A DNA stretch of 64,000 nucleotides from Marsupella aquatica. Lineage: Eukaryota; Marchantiophyta. The position numbers and the translations under genes are program-made. The DNA lies in the NCBI GenBank assembly GCA_973895155.1, contig OZ316893.1, positions 25,544,001-25,608,000 on the forward strand, given 5' to 3'. Shown piece after piece: positions 33,181-44,400 of this stretch (the first letter of the stretch is position 1; each line of letters begins with the position of its first letter). Below the pieces are notes generated by a model. The model saw nothing but the letters and a program-made list of their open reading frames with translations, was not told the origin of the DNA and ran no database searches.

Positions 33181-33787
33181 CAAACCCGATAGTAATTTAG
33201 TGATGACTTATAATTGCATATATAAGTAGAAAGACAAGTAGGTGTAGTAAAAGTGTTTGGATTTTCAAATTTTTTTGATTTTTGTTAGTTTTAATAAATG
33301 GATGCGACAACCAAAGGCCGGAGTTGAGAGGGGTGCCGGGCGGTGATGGATGACAAGGGAACCATTGAGGGGGTACAAGGAGGCCACAAGGCATCCCAAG
33401 GACTTGGTGCCAAGGTGTGGGCATCTTGGAGGGGTGGGGGCTGGTCGGAGGCTCCACGTAAGGCGCAAAACGGGAAGAATGACCAAAATATAGAAAACAT
33501 TAAAACTTAAAATAGACTTGTTGCGCTAGTACTACTCCAAACATGGTCATGTTTGGATTCATTTTAAAGCTCTCAATGAGCCCCATGCGAAAATGTGGTT
33601 CTCTAGTTGATTTTAGGTCTATATCAAACAGTGACATCTTGAGGGACCTCAATGCTCGTAAAACGGCAAACTAGACAATCTTGGAGTAGTGATGGTGGGA
33701 GGGCCCTTAGAACGAAGGGGTTCCCACACTTGTGTTCCCCTTCACCCTTTGTGTGGTCCTCACATGGTTTTTGCTCTCTTTCCCTTC

Positions 33788-33872
33788 CCCACTCCGTAGA
33801 GGGGCACTCCGTAGAAGAACCACTCCGTAGAAAGGGCACTCCATAGAAGAACACATTTGTAGAAGGGGCCCT
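33788..33872. repeat. CTCCGTAGAAG short tandem repeat
   Basis: The unit CACTCCGTAGAAGAAC and variants recurs five times at spacings of 15-18 bp (CTCCGTAGAGGGG, CTCCGTAGAAGAAC, CTCCGTAGAAAGGG, CTCCATAGAAGAAC, TTTGTAGAAGGGG). The array is short and degenerate. Confidence 0.7.
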
Positions 33873-34019
33873 CACACTTTCTTCCTTCCCTTTTTCTCTA
33901 TTCTCACTTGTGGGGTTTCCACCCATACCTAAACCCTAAACCCTTTCCCTCTTGTGCTTGCTTTCAACGTGTGTACGGACCCTGGTTATACGAACATCAG
34001 ATTTTCAACCATCTCAAAA

Positions 34020-34920
34020 TCAGGAGTCTACGGGCTTGTTGGAAAGAGCTCGCTGAGCTGAATCCAACGATGTGTCACACGGCCGAAATGGAGCTAAGAC
34101 GGGGGAGATAGAACAGATCACATTTTTTGAGAATACAGGGGTTTTGAGGTCGTACGGACGTCCGTATGGCAAGAGGTCCCGGCTTTGGGAAGGAGGAGGT
34201 AGCAGCACATATGGAGAACCCGTGATCCGTGTTTTGCAAAGCCGGGCCCCCCTGATGTTGTACGGACGAAACGGAGGGAGACGGTGCCCCATGAAAAGTT
34301 AAACGATCACATCTTGGCCGTTTGACCTCCATTTTGTGCACCGTTTATGGAGCCGTGATCAGGAAGAGGAGGGCTCCTCAGATATGTTTTCAGAAGTGAA
34401 TTCTGAGAAAATTTTAGTTTCGACAATTATAGGGGCCCCCTCTTTTTACAACGGATCGGTGATGGCGATCAAGAGGATTGAGGCTGGTAAGCAGGGTAAA
34501 TAGATAGGATAGGAGGTGGTGGACTCAAGTGAGTCCTTGTTTAGTGGAGTGGTATCCACTCCAATTGAGAGTGATGAGGAAACCAACTCACGGGGCTCAA
34601 GCCATGGCACCGTGAGTGAGGAGGAGGACTAGGGTGGCCGTACGGACTTGGTCGTACGACTTCTTGACTTTGAAAACTTTTTGGAAATGGGCACTCACGG
34701 GCTTGTTGGAAAGAGCTCGCGGAGCTGATTCCAACAAGAGGTGGCGCTCCTCAAACGGAGCCAGGATGAGCAAGTTCAAGCTCGACGAAGTTGGTCGGTA
34801 TGGGAAACTAAAACGACCATAACTTGGTCGTCCGATGTCCGTTTTGGGTGCGGTTTGGTGATTCATGATCAGGGGGAGCAGGGCTACCCAGGAGTGAGCT
34901 CAAAGGTGAAATCAGAGTGA
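34020..34920. repeat. Duplicated segment with TACGGAC motif cluster
   Basis: CGGGCTTGTTGGAAAGAGCTCG occurs at 34031 and 34698, each followed by GAGCTGA.TCCAAC. A second pair follows in the same order. It is CGATCACATCTTGGCCGTTTGACCTCCATTTTG near 34309 and CGACCATAACTTGGTCGTCCGATGTCCGTTTTG near 34815, each followed by GGTGC.CCGTTT-like text and then GTGATCAGG. The period is therefore about 500-670 bp with strong divergence. TACGGAC or its complement occurs at least five times, including a perfect 14-bp palindrome at 34153-34166. Confidence 0.55.
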
Positions 34921-36104
34921 CACCTAGTTTTGGCAATTGCATGGCCTATTATATTTTCACGATTTACAAAGTGATTGCGCCGTCGAAGGCACCGTCGGTC
35001 CCTTAGTTAGGTAGGGTTTAGGGGTATGTGTGTGCCGCATACCGCTAGGGTTTAGTGATGTTTACCTATTGGTGATAAGGTTTTAGCGGCGCTGCTAGGG
35101 TAGCCGCCATCGTGGTGACCTCGTGAGGGGTGCTTTGGTGTGTTTGTTTCCAGTATTTAAGGGGAGAGCCCCGGAGTAGTTAGGGGGGGAACTCAGTGTA
35201 GTGCTTTGATGCTTTTGAGTAGCGTTTGTGAGTAGCGCACCGATTAGGAGGAGTTCAAGCCAGAGTAGTGAGGTGGAGAACGTAGCACTTGTCACCGGGA
35301 GGCAGGAGTTGGGCAGACGGCTGGAGGTGTGGTGCGTCCCATGGCTTCCTAAACCCCAGAAACCCCCCTTCACAAGCCGATTCCCGTAGGTTTCGCGTTT
35401 GGCGAGGCCATTTTCGCGGCTTAGTGGCATGGGACGCTACTAACCTCCTTCTACTACTACTATTAACATTTTACATATATATACTGGACAGATCCTTCAT
35501 CGGGTCATGAGATACGTAGCCGGCCTAACCTAGGCCTTCCCTTGTCTTCCCCTCCTTCTTGTTAGGTATATTTGGATTCTGCCGCCGGAATGATCCCCAA
35601 TAGGCTTGGTTAAGCCGCTAAGACCTTTCTCAGCTCGACACATCCAACTCTCACTCCCTTGCTTACTTTCCTTCATCTATTAGTTGATGTGGGCACTCTT
35701 CATACAAGTTAATGCGACACACAAATAGCAAAATGACTCCTTCTGACTGAGTCATACCATGCACTTGCCATACAAACAGTACATCTCATACACAAGCTCT
35801 GCAAACTAAGCCGTGAGGCCAACTCTATTCAGTTCTTAGGCATGAGGAAACATGAATATACACAAGGGTCACTGTATGACTAACCGAGAGCTTCTCTTAC
35901 TACTTGATCCTAGCCCGGCTGGTGCAACTAAAAACTTGCTAAAGAAGAGGCCCTGAGCTCCCCGCTGCCCAAGTACTTATCCTGGTAGTGGATCCGCCTA
36001 ATTCTTTGTAGCGTAAGCCTAATCTACCTAACTGAATCTACCTATGTACAGCGAGGCAGGAGTACAAGTGTTGCTCTTACCAGTGGAACCGCCATCCCAC
36101 TAAG

Positions 36105-39100
36105 CTAAGTGTCAGAGCCGCCTCCTGGTCCTGATCCTAATCCTAAACTTAGAGATCTGAGCCCGCCCTGCCCCCTCACGCCTTCTCCCTCCACGTCCAC
36201 CCTCCTTGAAAGGAGCGGCCCTCCACCACCATCATGGCAGCGGTGTCTGTTCCTTAGTGGACGCCCCAACGCTTCCTCCTCAGCCACTACCGTAGGTTCA
36301 TTCTCTGACAGATTACCTGCCCTTGACTAAGTCAACTCTCCATCGGCCTGACTGGGTCCACCCCCGGCATCGGCATTGGCATCGGCTTCAACATCAGCCT
36401 CGGCTACGGCCTCAACCTCGGCTTCATTACCGAGTATCCTGGCCTCGGCTTTGTCATCCCCTTCTTCTAGGGTAGTTGGATCCTCTGCCGTAACCCTGCC
36501 TGAGGTTGGTGCTGGGTTTACCTCCTTGGTCACCACGGCCTATGGAGCCGTATTAGTCCTTGACCCTGAAGGTTTCCGCTTCTTCTTTTCTGGTTTGGCA
36601 GTTGGCCCCTTCCCCTTCCCACTTACTTCCGGCACTGGTGCAAATGGCGCGGCTTGTCCTTCGGCCAGTACCACTCCTGGTAACTTAGTGGCCTCAATTT
36701 GAGTTGGCCCTGATGAAGCCAAACACTTAAATACTGCGGCTTGTTTCTTTAGGCGCTCCGTTTGGTTGTCGGCTCGTCGTTGTAAGTTCTCTAGCTTCCG
36801 CGTGCTTTCCTCCAACTCTTCCTTCACTTTGTCCAGGTCCTTGCGCGCCTCCTCGAGCTCCTTCTGGGCTTCCTCCAATTCCTTTTTAAACGCAGCTCTC
36901 TCCTCCCGGGTCGCTCTTAACTCCTTGTCGAGCTCTACAATGATGACAGACTCCATCTGGTTCATCTTGGCGTAAGTCTGATCAAGCATATTGTCCTTCT
37001 CATGCAGGTCGGCTTTGAAGCTGGCCGTCAGTGACGCAAGCTCCTGCTGCAGCGCAATAATCCATTGATAGGATTTCCCTAACTCGGCCTCCTTCTGCTC
37101 AAGGGCTCCACGGATAACCTCGAGCTCCCCCTTCAATGCCCTTTCCCTTCTCTGGGTCTCCGCCATGGCCCGGTTGTTGGCTGTTATGTGGGCCTCCTCT
37201 GCATCCCTCAGCTCTCGCTTCCACTTCTCCCGCTCCTTGATCGCATTGGCCAACTCTCCTTGGGTTCAAGTCAGTTTATTCTCGATAATCCGATTATCAG
37301 ACTGTGCGGTATCCAATTGGCCCTGCATGATATTTAGCTCATGCCGCTTAATCCGCAGCTCATCTTGGGCTTTCTTGGCCGCCCTCAGGTCTTTGATTTC
37401 GGTTTCCCTTGCCCTAAGCCGACGGATGACCTCGTCCTTCTTGCTTCTTTCCAAAGCCACCGCTTCTTCTAATTGGCACTTCTCCAACATCTCCCTCTGA
37501 AAAAAGGGTCCTTGCTCCAACTCCTCCCCAAAGATGCTGAGCGCCAGCTCTCCACACATTTCCCCGTACTCCATGGCTCTATTTTTAGCATAGGTGGAGG
37601 AAGTAGAAGTCATCGGCATCATCCACCGCGGCCTTTGTTCCCAAGCCGCCTTGCGGATCTCTTCTATTGTGGCTGGAGGGATGCTTCATTTTTCTGCAAG
37701 CCGCCTGATGTCCTCTGGCCATTCTCCTCCTGGTAAATCCTTTTCCCTAGCCAGGGTTGCCTCCTCTTCTTCCCTGATTCGCTCCTGAAATTCCTGCACC
37801 GTCTGTTTTATGCCGTCAAAGCTCGGGGGAGCGACATCTGGTGGGGGAGACTCGGGGCTGCTCTGCTGGCTTGGGTCTCCTTGAACTACTCTTGGGAGCG
37901 TGGGGATGAACCGGCCACAGGTCCTTACTCCTGGAACATGATGATCCGACCCGTAGCCGGAGTCATCATTGCTGTAGTCCTCGGCTTGGACTACCGGCTT
38001 CTCCCGCTGTTCTCCTGGTTTTGTCGTGAACATGGCTTCACCTCTCACCGGTCTTGGTTCCTCCTCCGGCTTCCGTGTTGATCTCTTGTTCTCCTTGTCG
38101 TGGCCGGGAGCTACGGCCTGCTTCTCCTCGGCTTCAGGACTTGAGGCTCCTACATACATTCGGACTCCCGGCTCGTGTTCCGGCCTCCTTCTCTCCTTGA
38201 CCCCAGTAAAGGGGTTTTCCCTTGTAAGCCGGCTTAGGCCTACCTCTGGAGCAGTGTCCTGCATTGGTGCCGTTGCCGTTGCTGTTGCTGTTCTCTTTTC
38301 CTTCTCCAGCAATTTCAGCAGATTCTGCATGCCTGGTTGCTGCATCGGCAAGTCCTCCGTCCTTGGCCTAAACACCTGCTCGATTGTAGGACTGTCGGGC
38401 GGGTTTGGTTTCTCCGTTGCCGGCCTCTGTTCCAGAACCTCCTCTGGTGCCCTTGCCTGTAGGGGAAGTACCGGGGCAAAGGTCTTACTTCGGGCATACC
38501 GGCATAATAGCGGTACGTGATAGCCAAGCCGGGACACGCTTCCCTTGCCGATCACCAACTGTTCTTCCTTCAAGATCTTCTTTAGTTGAGTGAGGAGGTA
38601 ACCATTGTAGTCCCGGCTTGGGTCTGGCCTCTCTGCCAGATAGACCTGTGCCTTGCCGATCTCTGGTCTCGGCCAGTTGCAATGCATGGTCACCCGCAAG
38701 AAATCGATGATCTCTCCTATATGCGGGTTAGTGCAGGTGTTTCGGAAGAAGCCATTCTTTGTTGAAGGCCCGGGAAACGACCGGAACTCCTTGTCTGGCA
38801 AAGTCTTCCTGGTATCTACCTTGGTCTTATTGCCCTTCGGCAAGCCAAACACTTCGGCAATCACCTGGGGAGTGAGATAGAAATCCTTCCCATACACCCT
38901 TGTGGAATTGGTCTCGGACTCCCATGATCCCATAAATTCTAGTAAGTCTGAATCCGGCACCTCCGGCTTCAGCCACGGTAACCTTACGAAGGCTTCCAAG
39001 CCGGATCCGGCCATGAAGCCCTGGTATTTCCGAGTCTGCATAGCCGTAAAGCATGCATCCTCCTCCCGTGCAAAGTATAATTGCACTTCCTCGGGGAGAA

Positions 39101-39746
39101 TCGCCGCCCAGCCTTTCCAGGTGTCATCTCTTGTTGGAATGGCGTTGATGGGGTCGACCTCCTCCTCCTCGGCTTCTCTCTGCCTCCTGCTCTCCTTTTC
39201 TGCTGGCTTCTTTGGTGCCGCCGACCTCGTTCTTTTTGCCGGGGTGGCCTCTTCGTTGTTGTTCCCCTTCCTCTTCATCTCGGCTGCCGTGGATGTCTCT
39301 CCTAGCACGGTTGCCTTTGTCCACCCCTCCGTGCTACCCTTCAACTCCCAGTGTATGTCGTTGCAGCGTTTGATGGCTTCGCGGATGCCGACGACTCTGT
39401 CTTCGCAAAACAGCAGGTCGTCTAGCTCATTGCCAATAGGCGTCCACAGGAATTCAGCCTTGATGAGTTCTCCTCCTAAGAAGACAACTTTCTGCAGCTC
39501 CCACAATTGGGCGAGCTCCTGCCGTTCTCGAGCTGCTCTCTCCGATTCTTCGTCCTCATAAGTCCCAATGTACTCAGTTGCCCGTTCGAACAGGCATCCC
39601 CAAAAATGTGCCGCTTGATTGACGTTGCTCATACCCTTCTTGAGTTGATAGTCAGTATCTGTTCCCACCCTGAGCGCTTGCCTAAGCAGTTGACAGTAGT
39701 TGGCCGCCCGTAGTCGCCTGCCCAGTTTGTGTTTGCAAATGAGCCA
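36105..39746 (-). pseudogene. Transposon-like protein remnant with in-frame stops (plant-mobile-domain-like)
   Basis: The minus strand stays open in one frame from 39746 to 36105 except for stop codons at 37686-37688 (TGA), 37266-37268 (TGA), 36540-36542 (TAG) and 36327-36329 (TAG). A further in-frame TAG at 39747-39749 bounds it upstream. No frameshift is needed. The largest intact part (39746-37689) has no ATG before the Met at 39632. It contains a conserved-looking core with EFMGSWESETNSTRVYGKDF, then LTPQVIAEVFGLPKGNK. This recalls the W..ET.T....F.ITL.DV..L.GLP pattern of plant-mobile/transposon-associated domains. Low-complexity charged sequence follows. Across the second TGA the frame encodes a continuous coiled coil of Glu/Lys/Arg heptads (about 37600-36700). 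I think it is a decayed transposable-element gene; splicing around the stops is the alternative. Confidence 0.6.
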
Positions 39747-39749
39747 CTA

Positions 39750-40479
39750 TTCCTCGCGAGCGGTCCTTACCCCTCTCCTCCTCTGGTTCTCCCTCCCGTT
39801 GGTTACCCCTAGCCGCCGGCACTTAGCGTGCCCTAACCCTAATCGTGTTCTCTCCCCTGGCGTCCTTACTTTCGGCCTCGGCTCGGGTTCCATAGTCACC
39901 CTTAATTGTTTATATTTTCCTTATTTATGTAACTATACTAAGGTGTTTCTAGGGTACACTTCCCTTTTCCCCTAAAACTAGCCCAGTGATTCCTGGCTAG
40001 GCATCACAGGAGGCCGGGTTGTCTTTGCATGTGTTACGGGAAACACGAAGAGATATGGATTTGGCTTGAGGTTCCAATATTTTGTGTGTCACTTGTTGTT
40101 GCTTGTGTTGTTTGTTTTCCTCCCCTAGTGCATGTGATCGGTTTCATTGTGGAAACAATTGCCCTTGTCACTAGTGTTCAAATCTTATTGTAAACATTTG
40201 TATGCTTGCCCATGAGAGGGGGGTGGTGACACCACTCACCCGGTGGGCATGAGTTGTAGATGGTAGGGCCAGTCCCTTGGACTTGATCAAAAATGGAGAG
40301 ACCAGTTGGTAGACCTCGTGGTAGACTTGATCAAAAAGTACACTTCCGGGAGCGGAATCAAACATACTCATCCTTAGGTGTGGAAATCCTCCAAATAACG
40401 TCCCTTCACGACCCCGTAATACGATACCAACGGTTTAAGCGAAAAAATATACGATTTGCACGTATGAATTGTTGGATAG
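39750..40479. other. Flank of the transposon-like gene, no gene seen
   Basis: This is GC-rich at its low end (upstream side of the minus-strand remnant, with CCCTAACCCTAATC near 39828) and AT-rich beyond 39900. I see no open frame above 70 codons and no clear LTR boundary. Confidence 0.45.
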
Positions 40480-40710
40480 GCAAGTGACACTGTTGTACAC
40501 AATATATGTCATATTTTGATGTGCAATTATAGGACCCCAATATTTCCCGGCGCCGGTAATTGCACATCAAAATATGACATACATAATGTATGACATTGTT
40601 CCATCCATGATAGATGTCATTATTTTCTTTAAATAACTGAGTGCACCTTATATTATCACATTTTGATGTCTGAATATCGGGACACCAATATTCTAGGGAG
40701 CCTGCACTTG
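40480..40710 (-). mobile_element. MITE-like foldback element, copy 2
   Basis: A perfect 23-bp inverted repeat lies at 40507-40529 (starting TGTCATATTTTGATG) and 40557-40579, with a 27-nt GC-rich loop (CCCGGCGCCGG). The surrounding sequence is the reverse of the 32.95-33.18 kb element and ends near 40695 with GGGAGCCTGCACTTGCAG, the family terminus. It has no coding capacity. The element lies about 700 bases upstream of the KNL1 start codon and could therefore influence that promoter. Confidence 0.65.
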
Positions 40711-41430
40711 CAGTTAGACAGGGTAGACTGTAGTTTACTTTGTGCAGAACCTCATCATCCCTACGGTAGATTAGGGTACAGGAGTCAGTCGACAGAAACG
40801 TTGCCTCCCGTCCGATGGGAGACCGTTTGAATTTGAATTCGGGCTTCCCCCTCCCCCACGACTCCGTCCTCTTCTCCACTGCTCTGCTGCTCTGCTGCAA
40901 ACAAGCTTCGAATCGCTTGCTCGAATGCCGTCTGCTGTTGTGGATGAACCGACGCAGATTTGCAATCGTTTAGGATACACTTTCAGTCGACGCAACTCAC
41001 TGTTTTCCCGACGGAAAGACCACGATATTGATCCGTTCGTAAGCTCGACGCTCTCTTCTCTGCTCCTCGCAGATGGCGGATCGGTTTCGGTTTTGGTTTT
41101 CGATTGCCGTGCTTTCTCGCAGATCTGCTGAATTTGCCGATAGCTTCCGTTCATTCCAGGTTTGATTGTGATCGTCGGCTGTTTTTTCGCTTTGTGTTGG
41201 AAGGTTTTCTCTCAGCGCGTCGTCTTTCGGAGGGTGGACAGCGAGAGACGGGAGATGATGTATTGGTCACACGAACTACACCTTCAGAGGATTTCTTTGT
41301 ATAGTTAGAGGTTGGATTTCAGGGGCGTTTACGGCTATGTTCCTCCAGGTGGAAGAGACTTGCCAGAGGGAAGGATGAAAATGAAAGTATGAGATGAGGA
41401 CAATTTGTCGCTGAAGACAATATTGGTAAG
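40711..41430 (+). promoter_or_regulatory. KNL1 upstream region and probable 5' leader
   Basis: This is the interval between the foldback element and the KNL1 start codon. It holds short upstream frames, including one starting ATGCCGTCTGCTG at 40925. Several GT and AG dinucleotides could bound a leader intron. I see no convincing TATA box, and the transcription start cannot be placed from sequence alone. Confidence 0.35.
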
Positions 41431-44400
41431 ATGGAAGTTGTGGAGGGTCAGTCGCCTCAAGTAAATGACGAAAAAACAATCGACGAGACCACCGTCTTTT
41501 TCAGTGAGAATGGCACTGTTTCGAAGAGGCAGAGGAGGAAGTCTCTGGGCAGACGGGTGAGCTTTGCGGAGGCACCGAAGTTGCACATCTTTGCTCGTGA
41601 CGATGAATACGTTACTCCCACCCGTGCAACAAACGGTGCTGGTTCTCCTCATAGGGTAGGAGGAGAGCGACGGTCACCCAGGCTTGCTGCGAAAGTGGTG
41701 GATGCTGATAAAGAGAACCGAGTATTGGCTTCCAATCCTGCTCCAAAGCGTGGGAGAAGAAAGGGGGGCAGTAAGCCCCTCGCTGCTCGAGAAGAGGAAG
41801 ACCCAGCTCTGAAACCTCATAATTGGTTGGATGCCAGAGACCCTTTATCACAGGCTGGGTACTCACATCCTCTACATTTCAAGTCCTTTGCATTCCACCT
41901 TGCTCAGGGATTGCTGAAAATATGCGTGACCTCCAATTTACGGAAATGTTTTGCTTTTACGAGACTGGAGTTTGCCAAACCTTCTCGTTCTTGCATTGCA
42001 GAGGGCCTAAAAATTGACACTGAAAAGTATGGAGCTGAATGATATCATGAATTGCATGGGAAAATTTTGGTAGCGCGAAATTGCAACTCTATAGTTCGTC
42101 TCAATTTGCGTATTATTTGCTCCATTTTGGTTTTTGTCAGTCTGGCGAAATTTGGCACAATAAGAATTCAAGCCTGTCTGTTTTTACGATATCGTCAATC
42201 TACTTCTCTTGTCCGTTTGTGTGTAATATAATGTCTATATCAAATTGAAAAGAACAGGGCAACATCTCTTTCAAGGATTCTGTCACCAGCCCTTGAAGAA
42301 GTTTGATGAATTACTTCTCTACGTTCCATATACAGGGATGATGAGAACACTGGCCCGGTCGACCTGCGCCACTTATCCTTCGATCAACAGGAAACTGAGA
42401 TGGATGAGGACAACCTGACGTTGGACAGTACCACCTTCGCTCTAAGGTCCCTTCAGCAGATCAGAAGTGTTGAATCAGCAGCTGTAGTTCAACTTGACAC
42501 GAACAGGCCGGGAGCTGTCAGCGCAGACGAAGATGGGGTCCTTGATGAAGAACATGACCTCGAGGAAGTGCTGGTTAAGGACATGAGCTTTACCATGAAT
42601 AAGCCTGTTCGTCGGCGAAAGCCTGTCAGAGAATCCATCACAGGCCTTGAAAGCACGAGCAGTGATACTGTCATGAGCATGAACATAACGATGCTAGTGT
42701 CCAGACGTCATAAAATGGCTCAGATGCTTGTTGGTGGTGACAACATTAATGTCGACGTGGAAGAAGATTCAGTGACGGTAAGCCCCCAGAACATCCCTCC
42801 TCGGAAGTTCATGTCCCGTGGTACTAGGGAGGATAATTCTGCACTAGTTCTCTATTCAAACGATATGCAGAACGGTCCAGCGAAGGGACCACTGGCTGAA
42901 GATGTCCGGGCTTTTATAGAGGAAAGATATGGTGACCTTGGTGACGACACCGGTCCAGTACAGCGACACTTCCAAGGCGCATTGAAATCACCACTCGGAG
43001 GCATACCAGGGGCTAAAGATCTCCCGGCTCAGTTAGACGAAAACTTTGGTGACGGTGGTGACGAAACTCAAGTGCAAATGGAGAAAGATTCGATGACCGT
43101 AAACCCCCAGAAGATCCTTGCTCCTCGGAAGTTCATTTTGGATGGTAGTAGGGATGAGAATTCTGCAGAAATTATCGGCTCACACAATCTCCAGAAAGGT
43201 CGAGCGCCGGTACCACGCGCTGACGATGTCCGGGCTCTATTAGATGAAAGATTTGGTGATCTTGGTGAGGGCACCAGTCCAGTACAGCGAGACGTCCAAC
43301 GCGCATTAAAATTACCACTCCGGGGCACGCAAATACCAAGAGAGGAAGATCTCCCGGCTGAATTAGAGGAAAAATTCGGTGACGGTGGTGACGACATTTA
43401 TGTACAAGTGGAGCAAGATTCAATGACTGTTAGCCCCCAGAAGGTTCCTCCTCCTGGGAACTCCATATTGCATCGTAGTAGGGATGAGAATTCTGCAGAA
43501 ATTCATGTTTCACAAGATCTGCAAAACGGTCCAGCGCTGGTACCACGAGCTGAAGAGCTCCGGGCTCTACGAGAGGAAAGATCTGGTGAACGCATTGGTG
43601 ACGACACCAGTCTAGCGAAGCGAAACTCTCAAAGCAGATTAGAATCACCTCTCCAAGGTATCAAAATACCAAGGGCTGAAGATCTCCGGGCTCCACTTGA
43701 GGAAAAAACTGATAGCAGTGGTGACGCACTAAAATTACCACTCAAGGGCATCATTGTACCAAGGGTTGAAGATGTCCCGGCTCAATCAGAGGAAAGATTT
43801 GGTCGTCACCTTGTTGACCTTGATGAAGACACCAATCTCACTAGAGGAAGTGGGGAAAGTCTGGACCCTATTGCCACCGTGGACATGAGTTTCTGCTCTC
43901 CTAGATCCGTGGGTAAGGAAGACCGGTCCATTACGATGGGCATACCTTCGCTAGGGCAACTACTTAGAAAGGATGAGGATGAAGAGGATGAGGAGTCGTC
44001 GTCCATAGGTCACATAGACCGGAGTATAACTATGGGTATACCTTCTCTTAGGCACTTAATCAGAGAGCAAGAGGAACATGAGGAGATGGGGGTGGAGGAA
44101 CAAGTGGAAATTGATACAAAGCACAGGGCAAGGGAAACACTCAATTCGACTGAGGAAGTAGAAATGACGTTGACGGGGGAAGAGTTTATTGGGATCGACA
44201 GCAGAGCCACCATACAAATGGAGGAATCCCCTGGGCCGAAGTTTGCAAAGCACAGAGCAAGGGAAACACTCAGTCCAACTGAGGAAGTCGAAATGATGTT
44301 GACGGAGGAAGAGTTTACTGGGATAGACAGCAGAGCGACCATAAAAATGGAATCTCCTGGGTCGAATTTCGCAAAGCACAGGGCTAGACAAACACTCAAT

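Larger units (their letters stand above)
33181..36104. other. Transposon-like non-coding block
   Basis: The stretch carries short tandem repeats at 33.79-33.87 kb and a duplicated segment at about 34.03 and 34.70 kb. A cluster of TACGGAC words runs from 33.97 to 34.66 kb. Near 35150 an LTR-like promoter stretch (GTATTTAAGGGGAGAGCCCCGG) is followed by pyrimidine-rich sequence near 35440. These are features one expects of retrotransposon terminal or leader sequence, but I could not find matched LTR ends, a primer-binding site, or reverse transcriptase or integrase reading frames. Confidence 0.4.

Noticed and set aside
36360-36440. GGCATCGGCTTC-type microsatellite as a separate repeat
   Set aside because: It is the antisense of an Ala/Glu/Asp-rich coding stretch in the transposon-like remnant, so codon bias explains it.
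38026-39561. Plus-strand frames of 164 and 219 codons
   Set aside because: They run antisense to the transposon-like remnant and mirror its Ser/Leu-rich complement. The minus strand carries the protein-like composition.
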